A stretch of 53,824 nt of DNA from Deltaproteobacteria bacterium (GTDB lineage Bacteria > Myxococcota_A > Polyangia > Haliangiales > SHYZ01), in the NCBI GenBank assembly GCA_016210055.1, contig JACQUZ010000016.1, positions 1 through 53,824 on the forward strand, in the 5' to 3' direction. The first letter of the stretch is position 1. Each line of letters starts with the position of its first letter. This document shows positions 1 through 9,876 of this stretch, piece after piece. Under the pieces are notes generated by a model. That model ran no database searches, was not told where the DNA came from, and saw nothing but the letters and a program-made list of their open reading frames with translations. A program made the position numbers and the translations under genes.

Positions 1-1
1 T

Positions 2-1480
2 CGGAAGCTCTACGAGTTCTCCGCACGCCTCATGGAAAAGTACGACTTGGGAGACCTGCTCAACACGCTCCTCGACCTCGTCATTCAGATTACGAACGCG
101 GACAAGGGGTTCCTCATCCTCATGGAGGGCGGGAAGCTCGACGTCAAGGTTGCGCGAAACCTCAAGCAAGAAAACATATCGGACGCCATATCGCAGCTTT
201 CCGACGCCATCATCGCGAAGGTTGTGCGAGCCAAGCGCCCGCTCATCATTTCGGACGCCATGAACGACGCTGAGTTCTCGTCGTCAATGTCGGTGATGAA
301 CCTCAAGCTCACCTCCGTCATGTGCGTGCCCCTTCTCGAGCATGGGAACCTGATCGGGGTCATCTACGTTGGCAACGATTCCGTGGCCAACTTGTTCGAG
401 GAACAAGCGCTGCAGGTTCTCACGGTTTTTGCCGCACAAGCGTCGCTCATCATCCGCAACGCGCTCCTCGTGTCAGAGCTCCAGCTCGACAACCGGATGC
501 TCCACGATAAGCTCGAGCAGCTTCGCTTCGGCGAGATTGTCGGGTCCTGCCCGGCCATGCAGGAGGTGTTCAAGAAGGTACGAAAAATCGCCTCCACGGA
601 CATCAGCGTGCTCATCACCGGCGAGACCGGCACGGGCAAGGAGCTCATCGCTCGTGAGATCCACAATCGATCGAACCGGGTACGGGGGCCTTTCGTATCG
701 ATCAACTGCGGGGCGATCCCAGAGACCCTCCTCGAAAGCGAGCTTTTCGGTCACGTCCGTGGGGCGTTCACCGGTGCGATTGCCAACAAGCCGGGCAAGT
801 TTCACACCGCGAACCATGGGACGCTCTTTCTCGACGAGATCGGCGACATGCCGCTCCCCCTGCAGGTCAAGATCCTGCGCGCGCTCCAGGAAAAAATGGT
901 TGTGCGCGTGGGAGACACGCGTCAAGAGACAGTGGATATCCGGGTAATCGCGGCGACCAACCGAGATCTCGAGAGTGAGATAAAGGCGGGGCGATTTCGC
1001 GAAGACCTCTACTACCGCCTGAACGTAGTGAATATTCACCTTCCACCGCTCCGCGAGCGAGGCGAGGACATCCTCGTGCTCGCGCGCTACCAGCTGTCAC
1101 GCCACGCTGCCGAGCATGGCAACAAGGTGAAAGGCTTCTCCCCCAATGCTGCGGTCGCCCTGCGCAAGCACCGCTGGCCTGGGAACATCCGCGAGCTGGA
1201 GAACCGGATAAAGAAGGCCATTGTCCTCACCGACAATGCACTCCTAGGCCCAGACGACCTCGATCTCACGGCCGACATGATCCCTCCGATACTCCCCCTG
1301 GCGGAAGCCAAGGAACGATTTCAACGCGAGTACATCAACGAGGTGCTCGCTCTCAATAACGGCAACCGGACAAAGACCGCCCGTGATCTCGATGTGGACC
1401 CTAGGACCATATTTCGCCACCTCGAGAAAGAGGAGGACTCGTCGGCCAAAGATGGCTCGGACGGGGTCGACATCCCGTAG
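2..1480 (+). CDS. Sigma-54-dependent transcriptional activator (GAF-AAA+-Fis), 5' partial
   Basis: Bacterial enhancer-binding protein that remodels sigma-54 RNA polymerase using ATP. The frame is open to the left edge: codons before the ATG at 32 read as good protein (KLYEFSARL), so the true start and probably another sensory domain lie outside the window. FHA-GAF-AAA+ is a common myxobacterial order, but the FHA part is only a guess. Numbering from the internal Met at 32: GAF domain about 8-148; AAA+ domain about 168-400 with Walker A GETGTGKE (197-204), the sigma-54 contact loop GAFTGA (244-249) and Walker B LFLDEIGD; then a C-terminal Fis-type helix-turn-helix (NRTKTARDLDVDPRTIFRH). All key ATPase residues are present, so it should be active. 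A clear terminator follows the stop, so it ends its own transcript. Confidence 0.93.
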   Translation, partial: RKLYEFSARLMEKYDLGDLLNTLLDLVIQITNADKGFLILMEGGKLDVKVARNLKQENISDAISQLSDAIIAKVVRAKRPLIISDAMNDAEFSSSMSVMNLKLTSVMCVPLLEHGNLIGVIYVGNDSVANLFEEQALQVLTVFAAQASLIIRNALLVSELQLDNRMLHDKLEQLRFGEIVGSCPAMQEVFKKVRKIASTDISVLITGETGTGKELIAREIHNRSNRVRGPFVSINCGAIPETLLESELFGHVRGAFTGAIANKPGKFHTANHGTLFLDEIGDMPLPLQVKILRALQEKMVVRVGDTRQETVDIRVIAATNRDLESEIKAGRFREDLYYRLNVVNIHLPPLRERGEDILVLARYQLSRHAAEHGNKVKGFSPNAAVALRKHRWPGNIRELENRIKKAIVLTDNALLGPDDLDLTADMIPPILPLAEAKERFQREYINEVLALNNGNRTKTARDLDVDPRTIFRHLEKEEDSSAKDGSDGVDIP

Positions 1481-1487
1481 ACGTCTC

Positions 1488-1516
1488 CCGTGACAGCGAA
1501 GTCACGGTTTTCTTTC
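1488..1516 (+). terminator. Intrinsic terminator after the sigma-54 activator
   Basis: Perfect 7-bp stem CCGTGAC / GTCACGG (1488-1494 and 1501-1507) with a 6-nt loop AGCGAA, followed directly by a T-rich tract TTTTCTTTC. It starts 7 bp after the stop codon of the activator and fits a Rho-independent terminator. Confidence 0.8.
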
Positions 1517-1581
1517 GCGAAACTTGCTGCCCAAGCGATATCATCCGAGAATTACTGGATTAACCGTGGGAGGCGCGGAAA

Positions 1582-2127
1582 TTGCTTAGCGTTCGGGCTA
1601 TGGCTTGGTGGGGGCTCGGGCTGGCGTGTCTGGCGCTCACCTCTGGAGCATGCGTGATTCCCCTGCCTTACGAAGACCCGGTGCCAGATGGCGGAGCCAA
1701 CTACCCGCCTCTCATTGTGGCCTCCACGGTCAAGATACCCGGGCCACTCCTTCTCACTTTGGGACCCGACGGCAGGCCAAGCCTCGATTCGATTTCGATA
1801 ACGGTCCAGGACCGGGACGTGGAAGACACGATATACGCCCGCGTGTTCCGGGACTACAACTTCGACCAGCCCACGCCGCCCTACGTCTCCACAGAGAAGG
1901 CGAGCACCCCGGGCTCTACCTCAATCGCCCGCACGCTGTCGCTCCCCACGAATACCTGGTGCAACACAGCCATGCAGGACGTACCGCTGGTCTTTGACGT
2001 GGTGGTGGCAGATCGCAAGTTCGACGAAAATCCGACCGTCAAGCCGGCCTATCGTGCGGTCACGGCAGGCGGTGAGTTCTCCGTCGGCTCATGGGTCGTG
2101 ACGTGCCACTCGGCAGGAGGCAACTGA
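1582..2127 (+). CDS. Putative secreted lipoprotein, unknown function
   Basis: A 181-aa protein of unknown function. The TTG start at 1582 is chosen because GGGAGG lies 8 nt upstream (1568-1573); the in-frame ATG at 1600 is too far from that site and would shorten the signal peptide. The N-terminus has a hydrophobic core (WWGLGLACLALTSGAC) and then mature sequence VIPLPYEDP, so it is probably exported. The Cys could be lipidated, although the lipobox (SGAC) is not canonical. The rest is a small beta-rich domain with two further Cys (in NTWCNTAM and VVTCHS) that could form a disulfide. It overlaps the next gene by one base (TGATG), so the two are translationally coupled and probably act together at the envelope. 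Confidence 0.7.
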   Translation: MLSVRAMAWWGLGLACLALTSGACVIPLPYEDPVPDGGANYPPLIVASTVKIPGPLLLTLGPDGRPSLDSISITVQDRDVEDTIYARVFRDYNFDQPTPPYVSTEKASTPGSTSIARTLSLPTNTWCNTAMQDVPLVFDVVVADRKFDENPTVKPAYRAVTAGGEFSVGSWVVTCHSAGGN

Positions 2128-3941
2128 TGCGAGCGGTCGGCGCATTGGTTCCCTTGGGACTAGTCCTCTCGTGCGTGTCGCCAGATGGGCCGCGGTTCCC
2201 CTACAAGCCGATGTGCGACCAGTCAACTCCTTGCGATTCGGGCGAGGCTTGCGACCAAGGGATCTGCTTCGGAAATCCTCCTGCATTGACCTTTGCGGCA
2301 GAGCTCTTCCCCCCTCCTGGATATCCAGAGCTCGCACGCACGGAAATCCCTCGTCTCGATATCGCGCAGGACGGCACTGTGTCGAACCTTCATTTCGCCA
2401 AGACGGTGCGCGTGACGGGGCGCGTGGTACTGGCCAGCGATACGAGGATCTCCGTGGCCGCCACGATCACGTTTAGGCGTCCCTCTCGAATCCCTGGCGC
2501 TTCGGATACCCTCGTGACCGTCACTTCGCTTCCGGGGGTCGACGAGAAGGGAATCGCCTTCAAAGTATTCCTCGTCCCCACGGATCCGACCAACCCTGAC
2601 GATCGATACGAAATCACGGTGTACCCCGCGCCCGTGGCCTACATGGCCATTGGGGAGGGTGTAGAACGGCTTGACGCTCAGCCTGCTCCCCTACGGCTCA
2701 TCTCTTCCATTGCGGTCGAGGAATCGAACGTCACCTTCACGCTGGGCCAGCGCTCCGACATGCGTAGCATCAGGGGCCGGGTGGTTGGTTCTCTCGGCGA
2801 GGGACTCTCTGGCTTCGAGGTTCGAGCCATTGGACGCTTTCTCGCCAAGGGTCCGGCCGAGCTAGCGTCTTCCGTGGTGTCGACCGACCGCGACGGGCGC
2901 TTCGCTCTTGGCGTGCCCAAGAACTGGCAGGATCAGTTTGATGTCTTGGTCCAACCCAAGCAACCTGGGCAGCCGACCCTCGTACGCAGGAACGTGTCCA
3001 TCGCCGAGTTGCCGGAGAGCAAGGTCCTCGACTTGGGCGAGCTCCGCATGCCGAGTTACCCCGCACCTGTCACCGTTGACGTGGACCTGGTCGGCCGAAG
3101 TAATTCCGGCGGAATGCAGGTGGTTGCGGGTTCGTTCGTGACGTTCCGAACCATCCTCGCCGAGTCGCCGGATCTCGTGTTCTTTGATTCCACTGCCACG
3201 GCGAGCACTTCGGGCCACATCACGCTCCCGCTGATTCCCGCGAGTGCCCTTGGATCGAGGAAATACGCTATAGACGTTCAGTCCCCGCCTGGAACGCCTC
3301 ATGAGAGCCTCTGGGCGCATGAGATCGAGGTCGGCCCCAGCGGCGGGATTCTCGAACCAATCGTCCTGCCGAGTCGCGCCTATCTGACCGGTCGTGTCCT
3401 CGAGTTTAGCGGAACGCCCGCTCTGGGGATGACAGTCGGCGCGCATCCCTCGCTCCTGTTCGAGAAGCTTTCGGTAGCCAGCCCCTCCGATCGGTCGCGC
3501 CTCGCGTCGATGGCTTGGCCAGAAGCGTCCACAGATGCCAGCGGCCGCTTCGGAATCTACCTCGACAGAAAGCTCATGGGTATTCCGACCTCGTATGACC
3601 TGGAGCTCATCCCTCCCGCCGGAAGCTTGCTCTCCAGGAGTTCCAGGGACAACATTTCACTCGAGAGCGTCCAACAGGCCAATGCAGCGGTTGACTTGGG
3701 AAACGTGTCGCTCCCCGACGCTGCTTATTCACGTGGCGCGGTCCTCGATGAAAGCGGCCGCGCCGTCCCAGATGCCGAGGTTCGGGTTTTCGTGGTCCCG
3801 GAGGACGGAGGGATATGCGATACGTCGAGCGCGCCTGACTGCAAGCAGCCGGTGAAAATGAGGGCGCTCACGCGGAGTGACGAGACGGGCAACGTCCTTC
3901 TGGTTCTCCCCCGCCTTGATTTCGGGCGCGCTTTCCGTTAG
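2127..3941 (+). CDS. Lipoprotein with Cys-rich N-terminus and carboxypeptidase-regulatory-like repeats
   Basis: A 604-aa envelope protein. The ATG at 2127 is chosen because it overlaps the upstream stop (TGATG), has AGGAGG at 2115-2120, and gives a short signal peptide ending LGLVLSC, an acceptable lipobox. Just after the acyl-Cys comes a knot of Cys (CDQSTPCDSGEACDQGICFG), a pattern common in secreted myxobacterial proteins. The remaining ~550 residues hold several beta-sandwich segments of the type 'G.V....G.P..G..V......TD..GRF.L', as in carboxypeptidase-regulatory-like (CarboxypepD_reg) domains; clear ones begin near IRGRVVGSLGEGLSG, LTGRVLEFSGTPALG and SRGAVLDESGRAVPD. No catalytic motif is visible, so the likely role is structural or ligand binding at the outer membrane. 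Confidence 0.8.
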   Translation: MRAVGALVPLGLVLSCVSPDGPRFPYKPMCDQSTPCDSGEACDQGICFGNPPALTFAAELFPPPGYPELARTEIPRLDIAQDGTVSNLHFAKTVRVTGRVVLASDTRISVAATITFRRPSRIPGASDTLVTVTSLPGVDEKGIAFKVFLVPTDPTNPDDRYEITVYPAPVAYMAIGEGVERLDAQPAPLRLISSIAVEESNVTFTLGQRSDMRSIRGRVVGSLGEGLSGFEVRAIGRFLAKGPAELASSVVSTDRDGRFALGVPKNWQDQFDVLVQPKQPGQPTLVRRNVSIAELPESKVLDLGELRMPSYPAPVTVDVDLVGRSNSGGMQVVAGSFVTFRTILAESPDLVFFDSTATASTSGHITLPLIPASALGSRKYAIDVQSPPGTPHESLWAHEIEVGPSGGILEPIVLPSRAYLTGRVLEFSGTPALGMTVGAHPSLLFEKLSVASPSDRSRLASMAWPEASTDASGRFGIYLDRKLMGIPTSYDLELIPPAGSLLSRSSRDNISLESVQQANAAVDLGNVSLPDAAYSRGAVLDESGRAVPDAEVRVFVVPEDGGICDTSSAPDCKQPVKMRALTRSDETGNVLLVLPRLDFGRAFR

Positions 3942-3989
3942 GTTTCCGCGCAAGTCCGCTCTGTCCGGAGGATCTAGGACATTTTCTTC

Positions 3990-4556
3990 GTGCCATCCCA
4001 ACCTAGTTCAGGAAGCCAAGGCCCAGAGGAATTTCGCGGTTATCGACGCGCCCTGACCGTCGCGTACGTGACGGTTTTGGCCCTTGGCTCGGCCCTCATC
4101 GTGGTTTCAATTGTGTCCGAGCTATTTTTCCGGCGCGGAGAGCGGCATCCAGCCAGCCCGCCTGCTGATCCGCTCCAATGCAACCAGGATGTGCAGGGCC
4201 TGCTCGAAGACCTTGGCAACACCGCCGTGAACTTGCAGAGGGAAGCGGTGACCGGGAACGCGACAGATCTCGGCGGCCGTTGGGAGGAGTTCGCCAAGGA
4301 GTGGCAGAAGCGCTGGGACCTGGTCAACACGCGCTGCCAATTTGACGAGCTGGCGGACACTGGCCTGGGACCAGCCTACGATCGGATGGCGTCGGTACAC
4401 CGCAGCCTTCCGACCCTGAAACTCAAGTACCGTGAGCTAATGAAACGATTTTCAGACGAGCAAGCAGCCGAGCTTGCTGACATGCGCAGCGCGCTCGAAA
4501 AAAGCCGCGCCCTTTTGCTTTCGCGTTCAGGAATGCCTCCTGGAACCAAGCCGTGA
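3990..4556 (+). CDS. Small single-pass membrane protein, unknown
   Basis: A 188-aa protein with a probable GTG start at 3990; a GGAGG lies about 18 nt upstream, which is far, so the start is uncertain. A short N-terminal cytoplasmic part is followed by one hydrophobic segment (AYVTVLALGSALIVVSIVS), a basic stop-transfer (FFRRGER), and a helical, charged extracytoplasmic domain with two Cys (LQCNQD and NTRCQF). The domain reads as a helical bundle; no family was recognised. It follows the lipoprotein gene by 48 bp on the same strand and precedes the helicase by 34 bp, so it may share a transcript with either. Confidence 0.6.
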   Translation: MPSQPSSGSQGPEEFRGYRRALTVAYVTVLALGSALIVVSIVSELFFRRGERHPASPPADPLQCNQDVQGLLEDLGNTAVNLQREAVTGNATDLGGRWEEFAKEWQKRWDLVNTRCQFDELADTGLGPAYDRMASVHRSLPTLKLKYRELMKRFSDEQAAELADMRSALEKSRALLLSRSGMPPGTKP

Positions 4557-4590
4557 GTGCCGTGGCTCGTCACTGACAAGGATGCTTGAA

Positions 4591-6621
<2,031 letters not shown>

Positions 6622-6764
6622 CGCACCGTCGAGTATTCCCCCGAAAACCGCGCGCCCGTGACCGGACAGATACGGTGAGAGGTCCTCACCTGGGGGCTCG
6701 TCGTCGGGATTGGCGGTGAGCTCCCCCACCCTTCGGCTGCTAACTAGCGGGAAAATCGAAGAAC

Positions 6765-6793
6765 TTGCTTGCGGCCTAGCTCTTGCCTATCCT
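6765..6793 (+). promoter_or_regulatory. Possible sigma-70 promoter giving a leaderless cyclase mRNA
   Basis: TTGCTT (6765-6770), a 17-bp spacer and TATCCT (6788-6793) lie immediately before the ATG at 6801. The -35 matches 3 of 6 bases and the -10 matches 4 of 6. Transcription would begin at or within a base or two of the start codon, which would explain the lack of a Shine-Dalgarno sequence. Confidence 0.4.
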
Positions 6794-6800
6794 ATGGGCA

Positions 6801-7778
6801 ATGACTGCGTGGACCGTACTGTGGGTAGGTAGCCGGCGTCCCAGGCCCGACGAGCTCACCCTCCTTTCCGCTGCAGGCGCCAAGGTCACCGTCGTGCTCA
6901 CCTTTTCCGAGGCCATCTCCACCATGGCCCAAGCAGGGGTCGGTGTCGTCGTCCTTTCCACGTCTACCGACGAGAGCGACATCGCCTCGAAAGTCCGGTC
7001 GCTCAAGACGCATGCAACAGACACTCCCGTGGTTGTACTCGTCCCGACCGGGGAAGACATCGCGTCCGCCCTGGGTGCCGGAGCGCACGATGCGCTTGCA
7101 TGGAGCAAGTCTGCCGACGAAATCAGCGCGCGCGTCCTTTTTTGGGTGAGGGCAGCCGCCCAGAGGTGTTTTCAGGAAGCAGCCTTGGCGGACATAGCTT
7201 CGCGTACGCGGGCACTGGAGGAGAAGGTGTCGCTCCTCGCCCGAGAGAACGAGCACCTCCGGGATCTCGCGCACCAGGACGAGCTGACGAGCCTAAGCAA
7301 CCGCCGGGGCTTCTTTACCCACTTGGCGCGCGCCGTTGACTTCGGCCGGCGGTATGGTGGAGCCGTCTCGGTGTTGGTGTGCGATCTGGACGGAATGAAA
7401 CGTCTCAACGACACCTGCGGCCATCCTGCAGGCGACGCGGCCCTACGCCAGGTGGCTTCGATCCTCAAGGAATCGCTCCGGGGAGCCGACCTAGCGGCGA
7501 GGTTGGGAGGCGATGAATTTGCCGTCATCATGCCGGCAACCGGTGGGCGAGCCGCAGCCCGAGTGGCCGAGCGCATCCGAGGCCGCGTGTGTCAGATCCT
7601 CTTGCCCAGCGGTATCCACGCGAGCGCGAGCTTTGGAATCGCCACCCAGGATTCACCCTCCATCGACGTGTCGGCCGAGTCGCTGTTCGCTCGCGCAGAT
7701 GCAGTTCTCTACGCGGCCAAGCGCCTTGGCAAGAACCGCGTGGAGGTCGAACGGATCCGCGACGTGCACGCGGCCTAG
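6801..7778 (+). CDS. Diguanylate cyclase with degenerate receiver domain
   Basis: Makes cyclic di-GMP from two GTP. The ATG at 6801 is preferred over an in-frame TTG at 6783, because it sits just behind a promoter-like element and starts the first beta strand (TAWTVLWVGS). Residues 4-118 resemble a response-regulator receiver fold, but the phosphoacceptor Asp position is Ser53 (VVVLS) and the acidic pocket near the N-terminus is absent; the conserved Lys (K103) remains. Residues 125-158 look like a coiled coil (signalling helix). The GGDEF domain has an intact active site GGDEF (236-240) and the product-inhibition I-site RxxD (R227-D230) five residues upstream, so it should be catalytically active and feedback-inhibited. 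The degenerate receiver suggests control by protein or ligand binding, not phosphorylation. It converges with the kinase gene, leaving a single base between them. Confidence 0.92.
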   Translation: MTAWTVLWVGSRRPRPDELTLLSAAGAKVTVVLTFSEAISTMAQAGVGVVVLSTSTDESDIASKVRSLKTHATDTPVVVLVPTGEDIASALGAGAHDALAWSKSADEISARVLFWVRAAAQRCFQEAALADIASRTRALEEKVSLLARENEHLRDLAHQDELTSLSNRRGFFTHLARAVDFGRRYGGAVSVLVCDLDGMKRLNDTCGHPAGDAALRQVASILKESLRGADLAARLGGDEFAVIMPATGGRAAARVAERIRGRVCQILLPSGIHASASFGIATQDSPSIDVSAESLFARADAVLYAAKRLGKNRVEVERIRDVHAA

Positions 7779-7779
7779 C

Positions 7780-9264
7780 TCATTCAAACGGATTCTTGAG
7801 GTCCGACTTGGGCTTGCGGGGCTCGTTATCCGGAGCAGGCCCTGCCGTCTTATCGGAAGCGGGCTTGTCGTGCAAACTTCTCCTCGGTGGGCTTGCGCTC
7901 GGATTTTCTCGGCGTGCCGACGGCTTCCCAGCCGGAGCTGGCGGAATGCTTGGCACCTGCTCTTCCAAAGGGGCGCTCGCGGGTCCAACGGTGGGGACAG
8001 TTGGGGTCGCCTTTGCAGCTGGGTCGAACGTTGGGGCGCGCGATTCGTGCTCTGGTTCGGCATCCGCCCTGGTAGCTGCACCTGCATGTGCAGCGATTCC
8101 GGTCGTTTCAGCCGGCGACGTCGGCGACCTTGCCTCGGTTCCAGGTCCGCGGAGCGCGATCCATGCCCAAGCAGTGGCTGCGAGTACCGCAGGCAACCCC
8201 AGGCCGAGAAGGACACGGCGGGAGAGCCGGGAATTCGCTGGGAGCGATCGAGGAGCTATTTCCTCCACGGGGGACCGTGTCTCGGGTGCCGGCGTTCTGG
8301 GGCGCCCTTCCGTATCCCTGGCGAGGTGCCCCTCCTCACCGACCCGTGGTGAGGGAGGCCGATAGCTCACGCCAGAAACCTCGTCGACCGCATCGAGCGC
8401 AGCGCCGAGCTCATTCATGGAGGGAAAGCGCTCGTCCCGGTTCTTGGCCATCGCCCGAAAAACCACGTTCTCAACCGCGCGAGGCACGCCAGGCCTACAT
8501 GATTCAGCGGCAAAGAGAGCTGGGACGGGGTCGAACAGGTGCTTGCTGAGCACGGCCATGAACGATTCACCCGCGTACGGCGGCCGACCCGTGATCATTT
8601 CGAATAGGATGCATCCGCACGCGTACACGTCCACGCGGATATCGGCCTTTTCGCCACGCGCCTGCTCCGGGGACATGTATTCAGGCGTGCCAAAGACCAT
8701 GCCGGTCCGCGTCAGTCGGCGACTTTCTTCGATCTCCGTCAGCTTGGCGATGCCGAAATCAAGGATCTTGACGTAGTCAGAGCGGCCAAGCCTCTTCACC
8801 AAGAAGATGTTGGCAGGCTTGAGGTCGCGGTGAATGACGCCGGCGTCATGGGCAGCCTGCAAGGCCGAGCAGACCTGGAGGACGATGTCCTTGATGCGTG
8901 GCCAGGTGACTTCGCCCTTGTCAATCGCATCGGCAAGGCTTCGCCCCTCGAGGAGCTCCATGGCGAAAAACACGTTGCCGCTCGGGGTCTGGCCGAAGTC
9001 ATAGATATCGACGACGTGCTCGTGCCGGATTCTCGCCGCAGCCTTCGCCTCGTGCAGAAATCGCTCGACGAGCTCACCACGCCGTGAGTACTCATCCAGC
9101 AAGACCTTGAGCGCCACCACCTTGTCCAGGACGACATGCCGCGCCGCATAGACGACCCCCATCCCACCTTCACCGATGCGACGCTCGATCCGGTACCGAT
9201 CAGCGAGAAGCACCCCTAACATGGGGTCGAAAGGAGGATGGGTGTCCACGTGCCCTTCTCGCAT
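7780..9264 (-). CDS. Membrane-anchored Ser/Thr protein kinase (Hanks type)
   Basis: Phosphorylates Ser/Thr on unidentified partners. Numbered from the ATG at 9264 (494 aa): Gly-rich loop GEGGMG (31-36), ATP Lys K53, catalytic HRDLKPAN (145-152, D147), DFG (169-171), GTPEYMSPEQ activation/P+1 segment; all essential residues are present. The kinase domain ends near 295. A Pro-rich linker leads to one membrane segment (about 351-371, LLGLGLPAVLAATAWAWIAL) and a ~120-residue low-complexity Ala/Pro/Lys-rich tail, predicted extracytoplasmic and without a recognised sensor domain. An in-frame GTG at 9303 would add 13 residues but has no ribosome site and leaves only 23 bp to the divergent gene; the ATG at 9264 has a weak GGGGC upstream and is preferred. 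Confidence 0.93.
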   Translation of the reverse strand: MREGHVDTHPPFDPMLGVLLADRYRIERRIGEGGMGVVYAARHVVLDKVVALKVLLDEYSRRGELVERFLHEAKAAARIRHEHVVDIYDFGQTPSGNVFFAMELLEGRSLADAIDKGEVTWPRIKDIVLQVCSALQAAHDAGVIHRDLKPANIFLVKRLGRSDYVKILDFGIAKLTEIEESRRLTRTGMVFGTPEYMSPEQARGEKADIRVDVYACGCILFEMITGRPPYAGESFMAVLSKHLFDPVPALFAAESCRPGVPRAVENVVFRAMAKNRDERFPSMNELGAALDAVDEVSGVSYRPPSPRVGEEGHLARDTEGRPRTPAPETRSPVEEIAPRSLPANSRLSRRVLLGLGLPAVLAATAWAWIALRGPGTEARSPTSPAETTGIAAHAGAATRADAEPEHESRAPTFDPAAKATPTVPTVGPASAPLEEQVPSIPPAPAGKPSARRENPSASPPRRSLHDKPASDKTAGPAPDNEPRKPKSDLKNPFE

Positions 9265-9326
9265 TTTGCCCCATTCTAGCAGGGCTTCACGCACGATCTT
9301 CACAGGAGCGGTGATACCATCGAGCC

Positions 9327-9842
9327 ATGGAGCCGAAGTTGACCCGCGAGGTGGAGATTCCGAAAACGCGGGCCTGCGGCGGCGGGGGCGTGTTCCTCGC
9401 GTCCATGGCGATGATCTCCGTCATGGCGGCCTCAGGCATGGTCGTTAAGCTGCGACCCGAGCACGCGTCGGCGCGCATGGAGCCACGCGTCGCGCTGCCC
9501 GTGGAGGCGGCACTCGTGGACCGGTTCCATAGGCTCCTCCGGCTTGGCGACGAAGAAGGCGCACTCGAGGCCTATCAGTCGATGCCGCCCTCAAGCACCG
9601 CTAGAACGGCAGTCTGGGACCTGCGAGAAGTCCTCGCCCGAATCTATTTCGGAACGCAGCTCGAACGCCTTGGGGGCGAGTTGGACCGAGGGGAGTGTGA
9701 CCTCGTTGGCGAGCGACTCCAGCGCCTCGAGAGGCTGCTCCCAGACAAGCAAGTCCCGAGCGCAATGGCTCCCTGCGTGGCGGTCGCACCGAAGTTCGCG
9801 CCACGACTGGCGCCTGGCGCGCTCGAAGACGACAACCGATGA
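9327..9842 (+). CDS. Small membrane-anchored protein, unknown
   Basis: A 171-aa hypothetical protein. The ATG at 9327 opens a basic N-terminus followed by a short hydrophobic segment (GVFLASMAMISVMAASGMVV) that could be a membrane anchor or an uncleaved signal. The remaining ~120 residues are helical and Leu/Arg/Glu-rich (RFHRLLRLGDEEGALEAYQ resembles a TPR-like helix pair) and contain two Cys. No family was recognised. It is divergent from the kinase gene with a very short gap and converges with the metallopeptidase gene. A shared control region with the kinase is plausible but not shown. Confidence 0.6.
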   Translation: MEPKLTREVEIPKTRACGGGGVFLASMAMISVMAASGMVVKLRPEHASARMEPRVALPVEAALVDRFHRLLRLGDEEGALEAYQSMPPSSTARTAVWDLREVLARIYFGTQLERLGGELDRGECDLVGERLQRLERLLPDKQVPSAMAPCVAVAPKFAPRLAPGALEDDNR

Positions 9843-9876
9843 TCACCGACGCGTGGGCCATTCCCCGTGACCACGC

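Noticed and set aside
6674..6690. Hairpin GGTGAG-AGGTC-CTCACC after the helicase gene
   Set aside because: No T-tract follows and the stem is only 6 bp, so a terminator is not supported.
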